Assembly: GCF_932526225.1 (NCBI RefSeq)
Contig: NC_064048.1
Span: 13,091,665-13,155,664 of the forward strand
DNA from: Nematostella vectensis
Taxonomy: Eukaryota; Cnidaria; Anthozoa; Actiniaria; Edwardsiidae
Reading direction: 5' to 3'
DNA: 64,000 nt
In this document: positions 39,893 to 53,432 of the stretch, in pieces
Layout of the letters: every line of letters begins with the position of its first letter
Numbering within the stretch: the first letter of the stretch is position 1
Notes under the pieces: generated by a model
Databases searched by the model: none
What the model was told of the DNA's origin: nothing
The model's input: the letters and a program-made list of their open reading frames with translations, nothing else
Translations under genes and position numbers: made by a program

Positions 39893-40986
39893 GGCTATCA
39901 GCGGGAATCGAACCCGGGTCGCTGCGTTAGTAGTCAAGTGCCCGCAACGAAAGACTAACGTGGCATTGCTGAAGGGAATTGTAATGAAAATTACTTTTAA
40001 TACTATTGGTATCGTAAACTATCCCAAGCAAAGTCAACATCGGACTGGAGGTTACATTCGGGAAAAGCTTCAGTGTTACATTCGGGAATTTGTTTTACGA
40101 GTGTAACCTCCAAAAGGTTACAATCGATACTTTTTTTTCCGAATGCAAATTCCAAGAAGTAACATTAGGAAAAATAAAACAGTATACTCGGAAAAAAAGG
40201 TATATCAATCTATCGAGCGCTATGCTCTATGTTAGAATCTACTTAATCATGTTATCCAAGGAATCTAGTTAGTTCTTGTGTGCATAAAATATGTACAGGA
40301 TCCTGAACAAAGCATGAGCACATCAAAGATGCTGAGAGTACATAAAAATGTCCCTATACCTTCTTTTTATGTCATGACACACAAAGAACAGTATATTTAA
40401 GTATCGATATTTAAAAAAAAAATAAAGAAAAAAAAAATAGGCTATCAGCGGGAATCGAACCCGGGTCGCTGCGTTAGTAGTCAAGTGCCCGCAACGAAAG
40501 ACTAACGTGGCATTGCTGAAGGGAATTGTAATGAAAATTACTTTTAATACTATTGGTATCGTAAACTATCCCAAGCAAAGTCACCATCGGACTGGAGGTT
40601 ACATTCGGGAAAAGCTTCAGTGTTACATTCGGGAATTTGTTTTACGAGTGTAACCTCCAAAAGGTTACAATCGATACTTTTTTTTTCCGAATGCAAATTC
40701 CAAGAAGTAACATTAGGAAAAATAAAACAGTATACTCGGAAAAAAAGGTATATCAATCTATCGAGCGCTATGCTCTATGTTAGAATCTACTTAATCATGT
40801 TATCCAAGGAATCTAGTTAGTTCTTGTGTGCATAAAATATGTACAGGATCCTGAACAAAGCATGAGCACATCAAAGATGCTGAGAGTACATAAAAATGTC
40901 CCTATACCTTCTTTTTATGTCATGACACACCAAGAACAGTATAATTAAGTATCGATATTTAAAAAAAAATAAAGAAAAAAAAAATA
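39893..40986. repeat. Adjacent duplicate class c monomers
   Basis: Units 39893 and 40440 are almost the same and share cagtgttacattcgg, ccaagaag and atcatgttatcc. They differ by one T in the T-run and a few substitutions (tcaacatcgg versus tcaccatcgg; acaaagaacagtatatttaag versus the usual form). The unit at 36180 is a third close relative, 4.26 kb upstream of 40440. Confidence 0.8.
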
Positions 40987-42620
40987 GGCTATCAGCGGGA
41001 ATCGAACCCGGGTCGCTGCGTTAGTAATCAAGTGCCCGCAACGAAAGACTAACGTGGCATTGCTGAAGGGAATTGTAATGAAAATTACTTTTAATACTAT
41101 TGGTATCGTAAACTATCCCAAGCAAAGTCACCATCGGACTGGAGGTTACATTCGGGAAAAGGTTCAGGGTTACATTCGGGAATTTGTTTTACGAGTGTAA
41201 CCTCCAAAAGGTTACAATCGATAATTTTTTTTCCGAATGTAAATTCCAAAAAGTAACATTAGGAAAAATAAAACAGTATACTCGGAAAAAAAGGTATATC
41301 AATCTATCGAGCGCTATGCTCTATGTTAGAATCTACTTAATCAAGTTATCCAAGGAATCTAGTTAGTCCTTGTGTGCATAAAATATGTACAGGATCCTGA
41401 ACAAAGCATGAGCACATCAAAGATGCTGAGAGTACATAAAAATGTCCCTATACCTTCTTTTTATGTCATGACACACCAAGAACAGTATAATTAAGTATCG
41501 ATATTTAAAAAAAAATAAAGAAAAAAAAAATAGGCTATCAGCGGGAATCGAACCCGGGTCGCTGCGTTAGTAGTCAAGTGCCCGCAACGAAAGACTAACG
41601 TGGCATTGCTGAAGGGAATTGTAATGAAAATTACTTTTAATACTATTGGTATCGTAAACTATCCCAAGCAAAGTCACCATCGGACTGGAGGTTACATTCG
41701 GGAAAAGGTTCAGGGTTACATTCGGGAATTTGTTTTACGAGTGTAACCTCCAAAAGGTTACAATCGATAATTTGTATTCCGAATGTAAATTCCAAAAAGT
41801 AACATTAGGAAAAATAAAACAGTATACTCGGAAAAAAAGGTATATCAATCTATCGAGCGCTATGCTCTATGTTAGAATCTACTTAATCATGTTATCCAAG
41901 GAATCTAGTTAGTTCTTGTGTGCATAAAATATGTACAGGATCCTGAACAAAGCATGAGCACATCAAAGATGCTGAGAGTACATAAAAATGTCCCTATACC
42001 TTCTTTTTATGTCATGACACACCAAGAACAGTATTATTAAGTATCGATATTTAAAAAAAAAAAAATAAAGAAAAAAAAATAGGCTATCAGCGGGAATCGA
42101 ACCCGGGTCGCTGCGTTAGTAGTCAAGTGCCCGCAACGAAAGACTAACGTGGCATTGCTGAAGGGAATTGTAATGAAAATTACTTTTAATACTATTGGTA
42201 TCGTAAACTATCCCAAGCAAAGTCACCATCGAACTGGAGGTTACATTCAGGAAAAGCTTCAGGGTTACATTCGGGAATTTGTTTTACGAGTGTAACCTCC
42301 AAAAGGTTACAATCGATAATTTTTTTTGTAAATTCCAAAAAGTAACATTAGGAAAAATAAAACAGTATACTCGGAAAAAAAGGTATATCAATCTATCGAG
42401 CGCTATGCTCTATGTTAGAATATACTTAATCAAGTTATCCAAGGAATCTAGTTAGTTCTTGTGTGCATAAAATATGTACAGGATCCTGAACAAAGCATGA
42501 GCACATCAAAGATGCTGAGAGTACATAAAAATGTCCCTATAAATTCTTTTTATGTCATGACACACCAAGAACAGTATAATTTAGTATCGATATTTAAAAA
42601 AAAATAAAGAAAAAAAAATA

Positions 42621-44795
42621 GGCTGTCAGCGGGAATCGAACAAGGGTCGCTGTGTTAGTAGTCAAGTGCCCGCAACGAAAGACTAACGTGGCATTGCTGA
42701 AGGAAATTGTAATGAAAATTAGTTTTAATACTATTGGTATCGTAAACTATCCCAATCAAAGTCACCATCGGACTGGAGGTTACATTCGGGAAAAGCTTCA
42801 GGGTTACATTCGGGAATTTGTTTTACGAGTGTAACCTCCAAAAGGTTACAATCGATAATTTTTTTTCCGAATGTAAATTCCAAAAAGTAACATTAGGAAA
42901 ATTAAAACAGTATACTCGGAAAAAAAGGTATATCAATCTATCGAGCGCTATGCTCTATGTTAGAATCTACTTAATCAAGTTATCCAAGGAATCTAGTTAG
43001 TCCTTGTGTGCATAAAATATGTACAGGATCCTGAACAAAGCATGAGCACATCAAAGATGCTGAGAGTACATAAAAATGTCCCTATACCTTCTTTTTATGT
43101 CATGACACACCAAGAACAGCATAATTAAGTATCGATATTTTTAAAAAAAAAAAAAGAAAAAAATAGGCTATCAGCGGGAATCGAACCCGGGTCGCTGCGT
43201 TAGTAGTCAAATGCCCGCAACGAAAGACTAACGTGGCATTGCTGAAGGGAATTGTAATGAAAATTACTTTTAATACTATTGGTATCGTAAACTATCCTAA
43301 GCAAAGTCACCATCGGACTGGAGGTTACATTCGGGAAAAGCTTCAGGGTTACATTCGGGAATTTGTTTTACGAGTGTAACCTCCAAAAGGTTACAATCGA
43401 TACTTTTTTTTCCGAATGCAAATTCCAAAAAGTAACATTAGGAAAAATAAAACAGTATACTCGGAAAAAAAGGTATATCAATCTATCGAGCGCTATGCTC
43501 TATGTTAGAATCTACTTAATCAAGTTATCCAAGGAATCTAGTTAGTTCTTGTGTGCATAAAATATGTACAGGATCCTGAACAAAGCATGAGCACATCAAA
43601 GATGCTGAGAGTACATAAAAATGTCCCTATACCTTCTTTTTATGTCATGACACACCAAGAACAGTATAATTAAGTATCGATATTTAAAAAAAAAATAAAG
43701 AAAAAAAAATAGATTATCAGCGGGAATCGAACCCGGGTCGCTGCGTTAGTAGTCAAGTGCCCGCAACGAAAGACTAACGTGGCATTGCTGAAGGGAATTG
43801 TAATGAAAATTACTTTTAATACTATTGGTATCGTAAACTATCCCAAGCAAAGTCAACATCGGACTGGAGGTTACATTCGGGAAAAGCTTCAGGGTTACAT
43901 TCGGGAATTTGTTTTACGAGTGTAACCTCCAAAACGTTACAATCGATAATTTTTTTTCCGAATGTAAATTCCAAAAAGTAACATTAGGAAAAATAAAACA
44001 GTATACTCGGAAAAAAAGGTATATCAATCTATCGAGCGCTATGCTCTATGTTAGAATCTACTTAATCAAGTTATCCAAGGAATCTAGTTAGTCCTTGTGT
44101 GCATAAAATAGGTACAGGATCCTGAACAAAGCATGAGCACATCAAAGATGCTGAGAGTACATAAAAATGTCCCTATACCTTCTTTTTATGTCATGACACA
44201 CCAAGAACAGTATAATTAAGTATCGATATTTGAAAAAAATTAAGAAAAAAAAATAGGCTATCAGCGGGAATCGAACCCGGGTCGCTGCGTTAGTAGTCAA
44301 GTGCCCGCAACGAAAGACTAACGTGGCATTGCTGAAGGGAATTGTAATGAAAATTACTTTTAATACTATTGGTATCGTAAACTATCCCAAGCAAAGTCAC
44401 CATCGAACTGGAGGTTACATTCGGGAAAAGCTTCAGGGTTACATTCGGGAATTTGTTTTACGAGTGTAACCTCCAAAAGGTTACAATCGATAATTTTTTT
44501 TGTAAATTCCAAAAAGTAACATTAGGAAAAATAAAACAGTATACTCGGAAAAAAAGGTATATCAATCTATCGAGCGCTATGCTCTATGTTAGAATATACT
44601 TAATCAAGTTATCCAAGGAATCTAGTTAGTTCTTGTGTGCATAAAATATGTACAGGATCCTGAACAAAGCATGAGCACATCAAAGATGCTGAGAGTACAT
44701 AAAAATGTCCCTATAAGTTCTTTTTATGTCATGACACACCAAGAACAGTATAATTTAGTATCGATATTTAAAAAAAAAATAAAGAAAAAAAAATA
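42621..44795. repeat. 4-monomer block a-c'-a-e, left copy
   Basis: Units 42621, 43166, 43712 and 44256 (2,175 bp) correspond to 60533, 61079, 61625 and 62169 at an offset of about 17,912 bp. The match continues into 44796/62709, 45343/63255 and 45890/63800. Shared marks are ggaaaattaaaacag in the first unit, atcctaagc in the second, aataggtacagg plus tttgaaaaaaat in the third, and the ccgaatg deletion in the fourth. Confidence 0.85.
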
Positions 44796-45342
44796 GGCTG
44801 TCAGCGGGAATCGAACAAGGGTCGCTGTGTTAGTAGTCAAGTGCCCGCAACGAAAGACTAACGTGGCATTGCTGAAGGAAATTGTAATGAAAATTACTTT
44901 TAATACTATTGGTATCGTAAACTATCCCAAGCAAAGTCACCATCGGACTGGAGGTTACATTCGGGAAAAGCTTCAGGGTTACATTCGGGAATTTGTTTTA
45001 CGAGTGTAACCTCCAAAAGGTTACAATCGATAATTTTTTTTCCGAATGTAAATTCCAAAAAGTAACATTAGGAAAATTAAAACAGTATACTCGGAAAAAA
45101 AGGTATATCAATCTATCGAGCGCTATGCTCTATGTTAGAATCTACTTAATCAAGTTATCCAAGGAATCTAGTTAGTCCTTGTGTGCATAAAATATGTACA
45201 GGATCCTGAACAAAGCATGAGCACATCAAAGATGCTGAGAGTACATAAAAATGTCCCTATACCTTCTTTTTATGTCATGACACACCAAGAACAGCATAAT
45301 TAAGTATCGATATTTTTTAAAAAAAAAAAAAGAAAAAAAATA

Positions 45343-48300
45343 GGCTATCAGCGGGAATCGAACCCGGGTCGCTGCGTTAGTAGTCAAGTGCCCGCAACGA
45401 AAGACTAACGTGGCATTGCTGAAGGGAATTGTAATGAAAATTACTTTTAATACTATTGGTATCGTAAACTATCCTAAGCAAAGTCACCATCGGACTGGAG
45501 GTTACATTCGGGAAAAGCTTCAGGGTTACATTCGGGAATTTGTTTTACGAGTGTAACCTCCAAAAGGTTACAATCGATACTTTTTTTTCCGAATGCAAAT
45601 TCCAAAAAGTAACATTAGGAAAAATAAAACAGTATACTCGGAAAAAAAGGTATATCAATCTATCGAGCGCTATGCTCTATGTTAGAATCTACTTAATCAA
45701 GTTATCCAAGGAATCTAGTTAGTTCTTGTGTGCATAAAATATGTACAGGATCCTGAACAAAGCATGAGCACATCAAAGATGCTGAGAGTACATAAAAATG
45801 TCCCTATACCTTCTTTTTATGTCATGACACACCAAGAAAAGTATAATTAAGTATCGATATTTAAAAAAAAAAATAAAGAAAAAAAAATAGATTATCAGCG
45901 GGAATCGAACCCGGGTCGCTGCGTTAGTAGTCAAGTGCCCGCAACGAAAGACTAACGTGGCATTGCTGAAGGGAATTGTAATGAAAATTACTTTTAATAC
46001 TATTGGTATCGTAAACTATCCCAAGCAAAGTCAACATCGGACTGGAGGTTACATTCGGGAAAAGCTTCAGGGTTACATTCGGGAATTTGTTTTACGAGTG
46101 TAACCTCCAAAAGGTTACAATCGATAATTTTTTTTCCGAATGTAAATTCCAAAAAGTAACATTAGGAAAAATAAAACAGTATACTCGGAAAAAAAGGTAT
46201 ATCAATCTATCGAGCGCTATGCTCTATGTTAGAATCTACTTAATCAAGTTATCCAAGGAATCTAGTTAGTTCTTGTGTGCATAAAATATGTACAGGATCC
46301 TGAACAAAGCATGAGCACATCAAAGATGCTGAGAGTACATAAAAATGTCCCTATACCTTCTTTTTATGTCATGACACACCAAGAACAGTATAATTAAGTA
46401 TCGATATTTAAAAAAAAAATAAAGAAAAAAAAATAGATTATCAGCGGGAATCGAACCCGGGTCGCTGCGTTAGTAGTCAAGTGCCCGCAACGAAAGACTA
46501 ACGTGGCATTGCTGAAGGGAATTGTAATGAAAATTACTTTTAATACTATTGGTATCGTAAACTATCCCAAGCAAAGTCAACATCGGACTGGAGGTTACAT
46601 TCGGGAAAAGCTTCAGGGTTACATTCGGGAATTTGTTTTACGAGTGTAACCTCCAAAAGGTTACAATCGATAATTTTTTTTCCGAATGTAAATTCCAAAA
46701 AGTAACATTAGGAAAAATAAAACAGTATACTCGGAAAAAAAGGTATATCAATCTATCGAGCGCTATGCTCTATGTTAGAATCTACTTAATCAAGTTATCC
46801 AAGGAATCTAGTTAGTCCTTGTGTGCATAAAATAGGTACAGGATCCTGAACAAAGCATGAGCACATCAAAGATGCTGAGAGTACATAAAAATGTCCCTAT
46901 ACCTTCTTTTTATGTCATGACACACCAAGAACAGTATAATTAAGTATCGATATTTGAAAAAAATAAAGAAAAAAAAATAGGCTATCAGCGGGAATCGAAC
47001 CCGGGTCGCTGCGTTAGTAGTCAAGTGCCCGCAACGAAAGACTAACGTGGCATTGCTGAAGGGAATTGTAATGAAAATTACTTTTAATACTATTGGTATC
47101 GTAAACTATTCCAAGCAAAGTCACCATCGGACTGGAGGTTACATTCGGGAAAAGCTTCAGGGTTACATTCGGGAATTTGTTTTACGAGTGTAACCTCCAA
47201 AAGGTTACAATCGATACTTTTTTTTCCGAATGCAAATTCCAAGAAGTAACATTAGGAAAAATAAAACAGTATACTCGGAAAAAAAGGTATATCAATCTAT
47301 CGAGCGCTATGCTCTATGTTAGAATCTACTTAATCAAGTTATCCAAGGAATCTAGTTAGTTCTAGTGTGCATAAAATATGTACAGGATCCTGAACAAAGC
47401 ATGAGCACATCAAAGATGCTGAGAGTACATAAAAATGTCCCTATACCTTCTTTTTATGTCATGACACACCAAGAACAGTATAATTAAGTATCGATATTTA
47501 AAAAAAAATAAAGAAAAAAAAAATAGGCTATCAGCGGGAATCGAACCCGGGTCGCTGCGTTAGTAGTCAAGTGCCCGCAACGAAAGACTAACGTGGCATT
47601 GCTGAAGGGAATTGTAATGAAAATTACTTTTAATACTATTGGTATCGTAAACTATCCCAAGCAAAGTCACCATCGGACTGGAGGTTACATTCGGGAAAAG
47701 GTTCAGGGTTACATTCGGGAATTTGTTTTACGAGTGTAACCTCCAAAAGGTTACAATCGATAATTTTTTTTCCGAATGTAAATTCCAAAAAATTAAAATT
47801 AGGAAAAATAAAACAGTATACTCGGAAAAAAAGGTATATCAATCTATCGAGCGCTATGCTCTATGTTAGAATCTACTTAAACAAGTTATCCAAGGAATCT
47901 AGTTAGTCCTTGTGTTCATAAAATATGTACAGGATCCTGAACAAAGCATGAGCACATCAAAGATGCTGAGAGTACATAAAAATGTCCCTATACCTTTTTT
48001 TTATGTCATGACACACCAAGAACAGTATAATTAAGTATCGATATTTAAAAAAAAATAAAGAAAAAAAAAAAAAGCTATCAGCGGGAATCGAACCCGGGTA
48101 GCTGCGTTAGTAGTCAAGTGCCCGCAACGAAAGACTAACGTGGCATTGCTGAAGGGAATTGTAATGAATATTACTTTTAATACTATTGGTATCGTAAACT
48201 ATCCCAAGCAAAGTCACCATCGGACTGGAGGTTACATTCGGGAAAAGGTTCAGGGTTACATTCGGGAATTTGTTTTACGAGTGTAACCTCCAAAAGGTTA

Positions 48301-51300
48301 CAATCGATAATTTGTATTCCGAATGTAAATTCCAAAAAGTAACATTAGGAAAAATAAAACAGTATACTCGGAAAAAAAGGTATATCAATCTATCGAGCGC
48401 TATGCTCTATGTTAGAATCTACTTAATCAAGTTATCCAAGGAATCTAGTTAGTTCTTGTGTGCATAAAATATGTACAGGATCCTGAACAAAGCATGAGCA
48501 CATCAAAGATGCTGAGAGTACATAAAAATGTCCCTATACCTTCTTTTTATGTCATGACACACCAAGAACAGTATTATTAAGTATCGATATTTAAAAAAAA
48601 AAAAAAATAAAGAAAAAAAAATAGGCTATCAGCGGGAATCGAACCCGGGTCGCTGCGTTAGTAGTCAAGTGCCCGCAACGAAAGACTAACGTGGCATTGC
48701 TGAAGGGAATTGTAATGAAAATTACTTTTAATACTATTGGTATCGTAAACTATCCCAAGCAAAGTCACCATCGAACTGGAGGTTACATTCAGGAAAAGCT
48801 TCAGGGTTACATTCGGGAATTTGTTTTACGAGTGTAACCTCCAAAAGGTTACAATCGATAATTTTTTTTGTAAATTCCAAAAAGTAACATTAGGAAAAAT
48901 AAAACAGTATACTCGGAAAAAAAGGTATATCAATCTATCGAGCGCTATGCTCTATGTTAGAATATACTTAATCAAGTTATCCAAGGAATCTAGTTAGTTC
49001 TTGTGTGCATAAAATATGTACAGGATCCTGAACAAAGCATGAGCACATCAAAGATGCTGAGAGTACATAAAAATGTCCCTATAAATTCTTTTTATGTCAT
49101 GACACACCAAGAACAGTATAATTTAGTATCGATATTTAAAAAAAAAATAAAGAAAAAAAAATAGGCTGTCAGCGGGAATCGAACAAGGGTCGCTGTGTTA
49201 GTAGTCAAGTGCCCGCAACGAAAGACTAACGTGGCATTGCTGAAGGAAATTGTAATGAAAATTAGTTTTAATACTATTGGTATCGTAAACTATCCCAAGC
49301 AAAGTCACCATCGGACTGGAGGTTACATTCGGGAAAAGCTTCAGGGTTACATTCGGGAATTTGTTTTACGAGTGTAACCTCCAAAAGGTTACAATCGATA
49401 ATTTTTTTTCCGAATGTAAATTCCAAAAAGTAACATTAGGAAAAATAAAACAGTATACTCGGAAAAAAAGGTATATCAATCTATCGAGCGCTATGCTCTA
49501 TGTTAGAATCTACTTAATCAAGTTATTCAAGGAATCTAGTTAGTCCTTGTGTGCATAAAATATGTACAGGATCCTGAACAAAGCATGAGCACATCAAAGA
49601 TGCTGAGAGTACATAAAAATGTCCCTATACCTTCTTTTTATGTCATGACACACCAAGAACAGCATAATTAAGTATCGATATTTTAAAAAAAAAAAAAAAG
49701 AAAAAAAATAGGCTATCAGCGGGAATCGAACCCGGGTCGCTGCGTTAGTAGTCAAGTGCCCGCAACGAAAGACTAACGTGGCATTGCTGAAGGGAATTGT
49801 AATGAAAATTACTTTTAATACTATTGGTATCGTAAACTATCCCAAGCAAAGTCACCATCGGACTGGAGGTTACATTCGGGAAAAGCTTCAGGGTTACATT
49901 CGGGAATTTGTTTTACGAGTGTAACCTCCAAAAGGTTACAATCGATACTTTTTTTTCCGAATGCAAATTCCAAAAAGTAACATTAGGAAAAATAAAACAG
50001 TATACTCGGAAAAAAAGGTATATCAATCTATCGAGCGCTATGCTCTATGTTAGAATCTACTTAATCAAGTTATCCAAGGAATCTAGTTAGTTCTTGTGTG
50101 CATAAAATATGTACAGGATCCTGAACAAAGCATGAGCACATCAAAGATGCTGAGAGTACATAAAAATGTCCCTATACCTTCTTTTTATGTCATGACACAC
50201 CAAGAACAGTATAATTAAGTATCGATATTTAAAAAAAAAATAAAGAAAAAAAAAATAGATTATCAGCGGGAATCGAACCCGGGTCGCTGCGTTAGTAGTC
50301 AAGTGCCCGCAACGAAAGACTAACGTGGCATTGCTGAAGGGAATTGTAATAAAAATTACTTTTAATACTATTGGTATCGTAAACTATCCCAAGCAAAGTC
50401 ACCATCGGACTGGAGGTTACATTCGGGAAAAGCTTCAGGGTTACATTCGGGAATTTGTTTTACGAGTGTAACCTCCAAAAGGTTACAATCGATAATTTTT
50501 TTTGCGAATGTAAATTCCAAAAAGTAACATTAGGAAAAATAAAACAGTATACTCGGAAAAAAAGGTATATCAATCTATCGAGCGCTATGCTCTATGTTAG
50601 AATCTACTTAATCAAGTTATCCAAGGAATCTAGTTAGTCCTTGTGTGCATAAAATAGGTACAGGATCCTGAACAAAGCATGAGCACATCAAAGATGCTGA
50701 GAGTACATAAAAATGTCCCTATACCTTCTTTTTATGTCATGACACACCAAGAACAGTATAATTAAGTATCGATATTTAAAAAAAATAAAGAAAAAAAAAT
50801 AGGCTATCAGCGGGAATCGAACCCGGGTCGCTGCGTTAGTAGTCAAGTGCCCGCAACGAAAGACTAACGTGGCATTGCTGAAGGGAATTGTAATGAAAAT
50901 TACTTTTAATACTATTGGTATCGTAAACTATCCCAAGCAAAGTCACCATCGGACTGGAGGTTACATTCGGGAAAAGCTTCAGGGTTACATTCGGGAATTT
51001 GTTTTACGAGTGTAACCTCCAAAAGGTTACAATCGATACTTTTTTTTCCGAATGCAAATTCCAAGAAGTAACATTAGGAAAAATAAAACAGTATACTCGG
51101 AAAAAAAGGTATATCAATCTATCGAGCGCTATGCTCTATGTTAGAATCTACTTAATCAAGTTATCCAAGGAATCTAGTTAGTTCTTGTGTGCATAAAATA
51201 TGTACAGGATCCTGAACAAAGCATGAGCACATCAAAGATGCTGAGAGTACATAAAAATGTCCCTATACCTGTTTTTTATGTCATGACACACCAAGAACAG

Positions 51301-51789
51301 TATAATTAAGTATCGATATTTAAAAAAAAATAAAGAAAAAAAAAAATAGGCTATCAGCGGGAATTGAACCCGGGTCGCTGCGTTAGTAGTCAAGTGCCCG
51401 CAACGAAAGACTAACGTGGCATTGCTGAAGGGAATTGTAATGAAAATTACTTTTAATACTATTGGTATCGTAAACTATCCCAAGCAAAGTCACCATCGGA
51501 CTGGAGGTTACATTCGGGAAAAGGTTCAGGGTTACATTCGGGAATTTGTTTTACGAGTGTAACCTCCAAAAGGTTACAATCGATAATTTTTTTTTGTAAA
51601 TTCGAAAAAGTAACATTAGGAAAAATAAAACAGTATACTGTATATGTACAGGATCCTGAACAAAGCATGAGCACATCAAAGATGCTGAGAGTACATAAAA
51701 ATGTCCCTATACCTTCTTTTTATGTCATGACACACCAAGAACAGTATAATTAAGTATCGATATTTAAAAAAAAATAAAGAAAAAAAATA
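45343..51789. repeat. 12-monomer higher-order block, copy 3 (rearranged)
   Basis: Unit starts: 45343 c', 45890 a, 46436 a, 46980 c, 47526 a, 48073 b, 48624 e, 49164 a (acaagg), 49711 c', 50258 a, 50802 c, 51349 short. The class order follows 17280-22639, with one extra class a unit near the start and another before the last c. The marks aataggtacagg (46436, 50258) and the terminal short unit are shared. In place of the full-length unit at 20010 it has a class e unit. The unit at 47526 has a private change, aattaaaattagg for agtaacattagg. Confidence 0.75.
51349..51789. repeat. Short monomer (441 bp), end of block copy 3
   Basis: Same deletion junction; closes the third higher-order block. It has gaattgaaccc in the box B region, a C to T change in the plus-strand complement of TTCGA. 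Confidence 0.9.
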
Positions 51790-53432
51790 GGCTATCAGCG
51801 GGAATCGAACAAGGGTCGCTGTGTTAGTAGTCAAGTGCCCGCAACGAAAGACTAACGTGGCATTGCTGAAGGGAATTGTAATGAAAATTACTTTTAATAC
51901 TATTGGTATCGTAAACTATCCCAAGCAAAGTCTCCATCGGACTGGAGGTTACATTCGGGAAAAGCTTCAGGGTTACATTCGGGAATTTGTTTTACGAGTG
52001 TAACCTCCAAAAGGTTACAATCGATAATTTTTTTTTCCGAATGTAAATTCCAAAAAGTAACATTAGGAAAAATAAAACAGTATACTCGGAAAAAAAGGTA
52101 TATCAATCTATCGAGCGCTATGCTCTATGTTAGAATATACTTAATCAAGTTATCCAAGGAATCTAGTTAGTTCTTGTGTGCATAAAATATGTACAGGATC
52201 CTGAACAAAGCATGAGCACATCAAAGATGCTGAGAGTACATAAAAATGTCCCTATAAATTCTTTTTATGTCATGACACACCAAGAACAGTATAATTTAGT
52301 ATCGATATTTAAAAAAAAAATAAAGAAAAAAAAATAGGCTGTCAGCGGGAATCGAACAAGGGTCGCTGTGTTAGTAGTCAAGTGCCCGCAACGAAAGACT
52401 AACGTGGCATTGCTGAAGGGAATTGTAATGAAAATTACTTTTAATACTATTGGTATCGTAAACTATCCCAAGCAAAGTCACCATCGGACTGGAGGTTACA
52501 TTCGGGAAAAGCTTCAGTGTTACATTCGGGAATTTGTTTTACGAGTGTAACCTCCAAAAGGTTACAATCGATACTTTTTTTTCCGAATGCAAATTCCAAG
52601 AAGTAACATTAGGAAAAATAAAACAGTATACTCGGAAAAAAAGGTATATCAATCTATCGAGCGCTATGCTCTATGTTAGAATCTACTTAATCATGTTATC
52701 CAAGGAATCTAGTTAGTTCTTGTGTGCATAAAATATGTACAGGATCCTGAACAAAGCATGAGCACATCAAAGATGCTGAGAGTACATAAAAATGTCCCTA
52801 TACCTTCTTTTTATGTCATGACACACCAAGAACAGTATAATTAAGTATCGATATTTAAAAAAAAAAATAAAGAAAAAAAAAATAGGCTATCAGCGGGAAT
52901 CGAACCCGGGTCGCTGCGTTAGTAGTCAAGTGCCCGCAACGAAAGACTAACGTGGCATTGCTGAAGGGAATTGTAATGAAAATTACTTTTAATACTATTG
53001 GTATCGTAAACTATCCCAAGCAAAGTCACCATCGGACTGGAGGTTACATTCGGGAAAAGCTTCAGTGTTACATTCGGGAATTTGTTTTACGAGTGTAACC
53101 TCCAAAAGGTTACAATCGATACTTTTTTTTCCGAATGCAAATTCCAAGAAGTAACATTAGGAAAAATAAAACAGTATACTCGGAAAAAAAGGTATATCAA
53201 TCTATCGAGCGCTATGCTCTATGTTAGAATCTACTTAATCATGTTATCCAAGGAATCTAGTTAGTTCTTGTGTGCATAAAATATGTACAGGATCCTGAAC
53301 AAAGCATGAGCACATCAAAGATGCTGAGAGTACATAAAAATGTCCCTATACCTTCTTTTTATGTCATGACACACCAAGAACAGTATAATTAAGTATCGAT
53401 ATTTAAAAAAAAAATAAAGAAAAAAAAAAATA
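51790..53432. repeat. Array segment 7: one a-like and two adjacent near-identical class c units
   Basis: Unit starts are 51790 (acaagg), 52337 c and 52885 c. The two c units share gcttcagtgttac, ccaagaag and atcatgttatcc and look like a recent single-monomer tandem duplication, although 52337 begins with gaacaagg and 52885 with gaacccgg. This suggests the left edge of the duplicated stretch lies after the tRNA-like segment. Confidence 0.8.

Larger units (their letters stand above)
30730..45342. repeat. Array segment 5: mixed classes, relatives of the left end
   Basis: Unit starts: 30730 a-like (acaagg), 31276 e, 31815 e, 32356 g, 32903 f, 33450 b, 34001 e, 34541 a (GTTTT), 35087 d-like, 35634 h-like, 36180 c, 36727 b, 37276 e, 37816 short, 38257 a (GTTTT), 38801 d, 39348 h, 39893 c, 40440 c, 40987 a, 41533 b, 42082 e, 42621 a, 43166 c', 43712 a, 44256 e, 44796 a. 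The run from 32356 to 35633 mirrors 998-4273. Confidence 0.85.
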
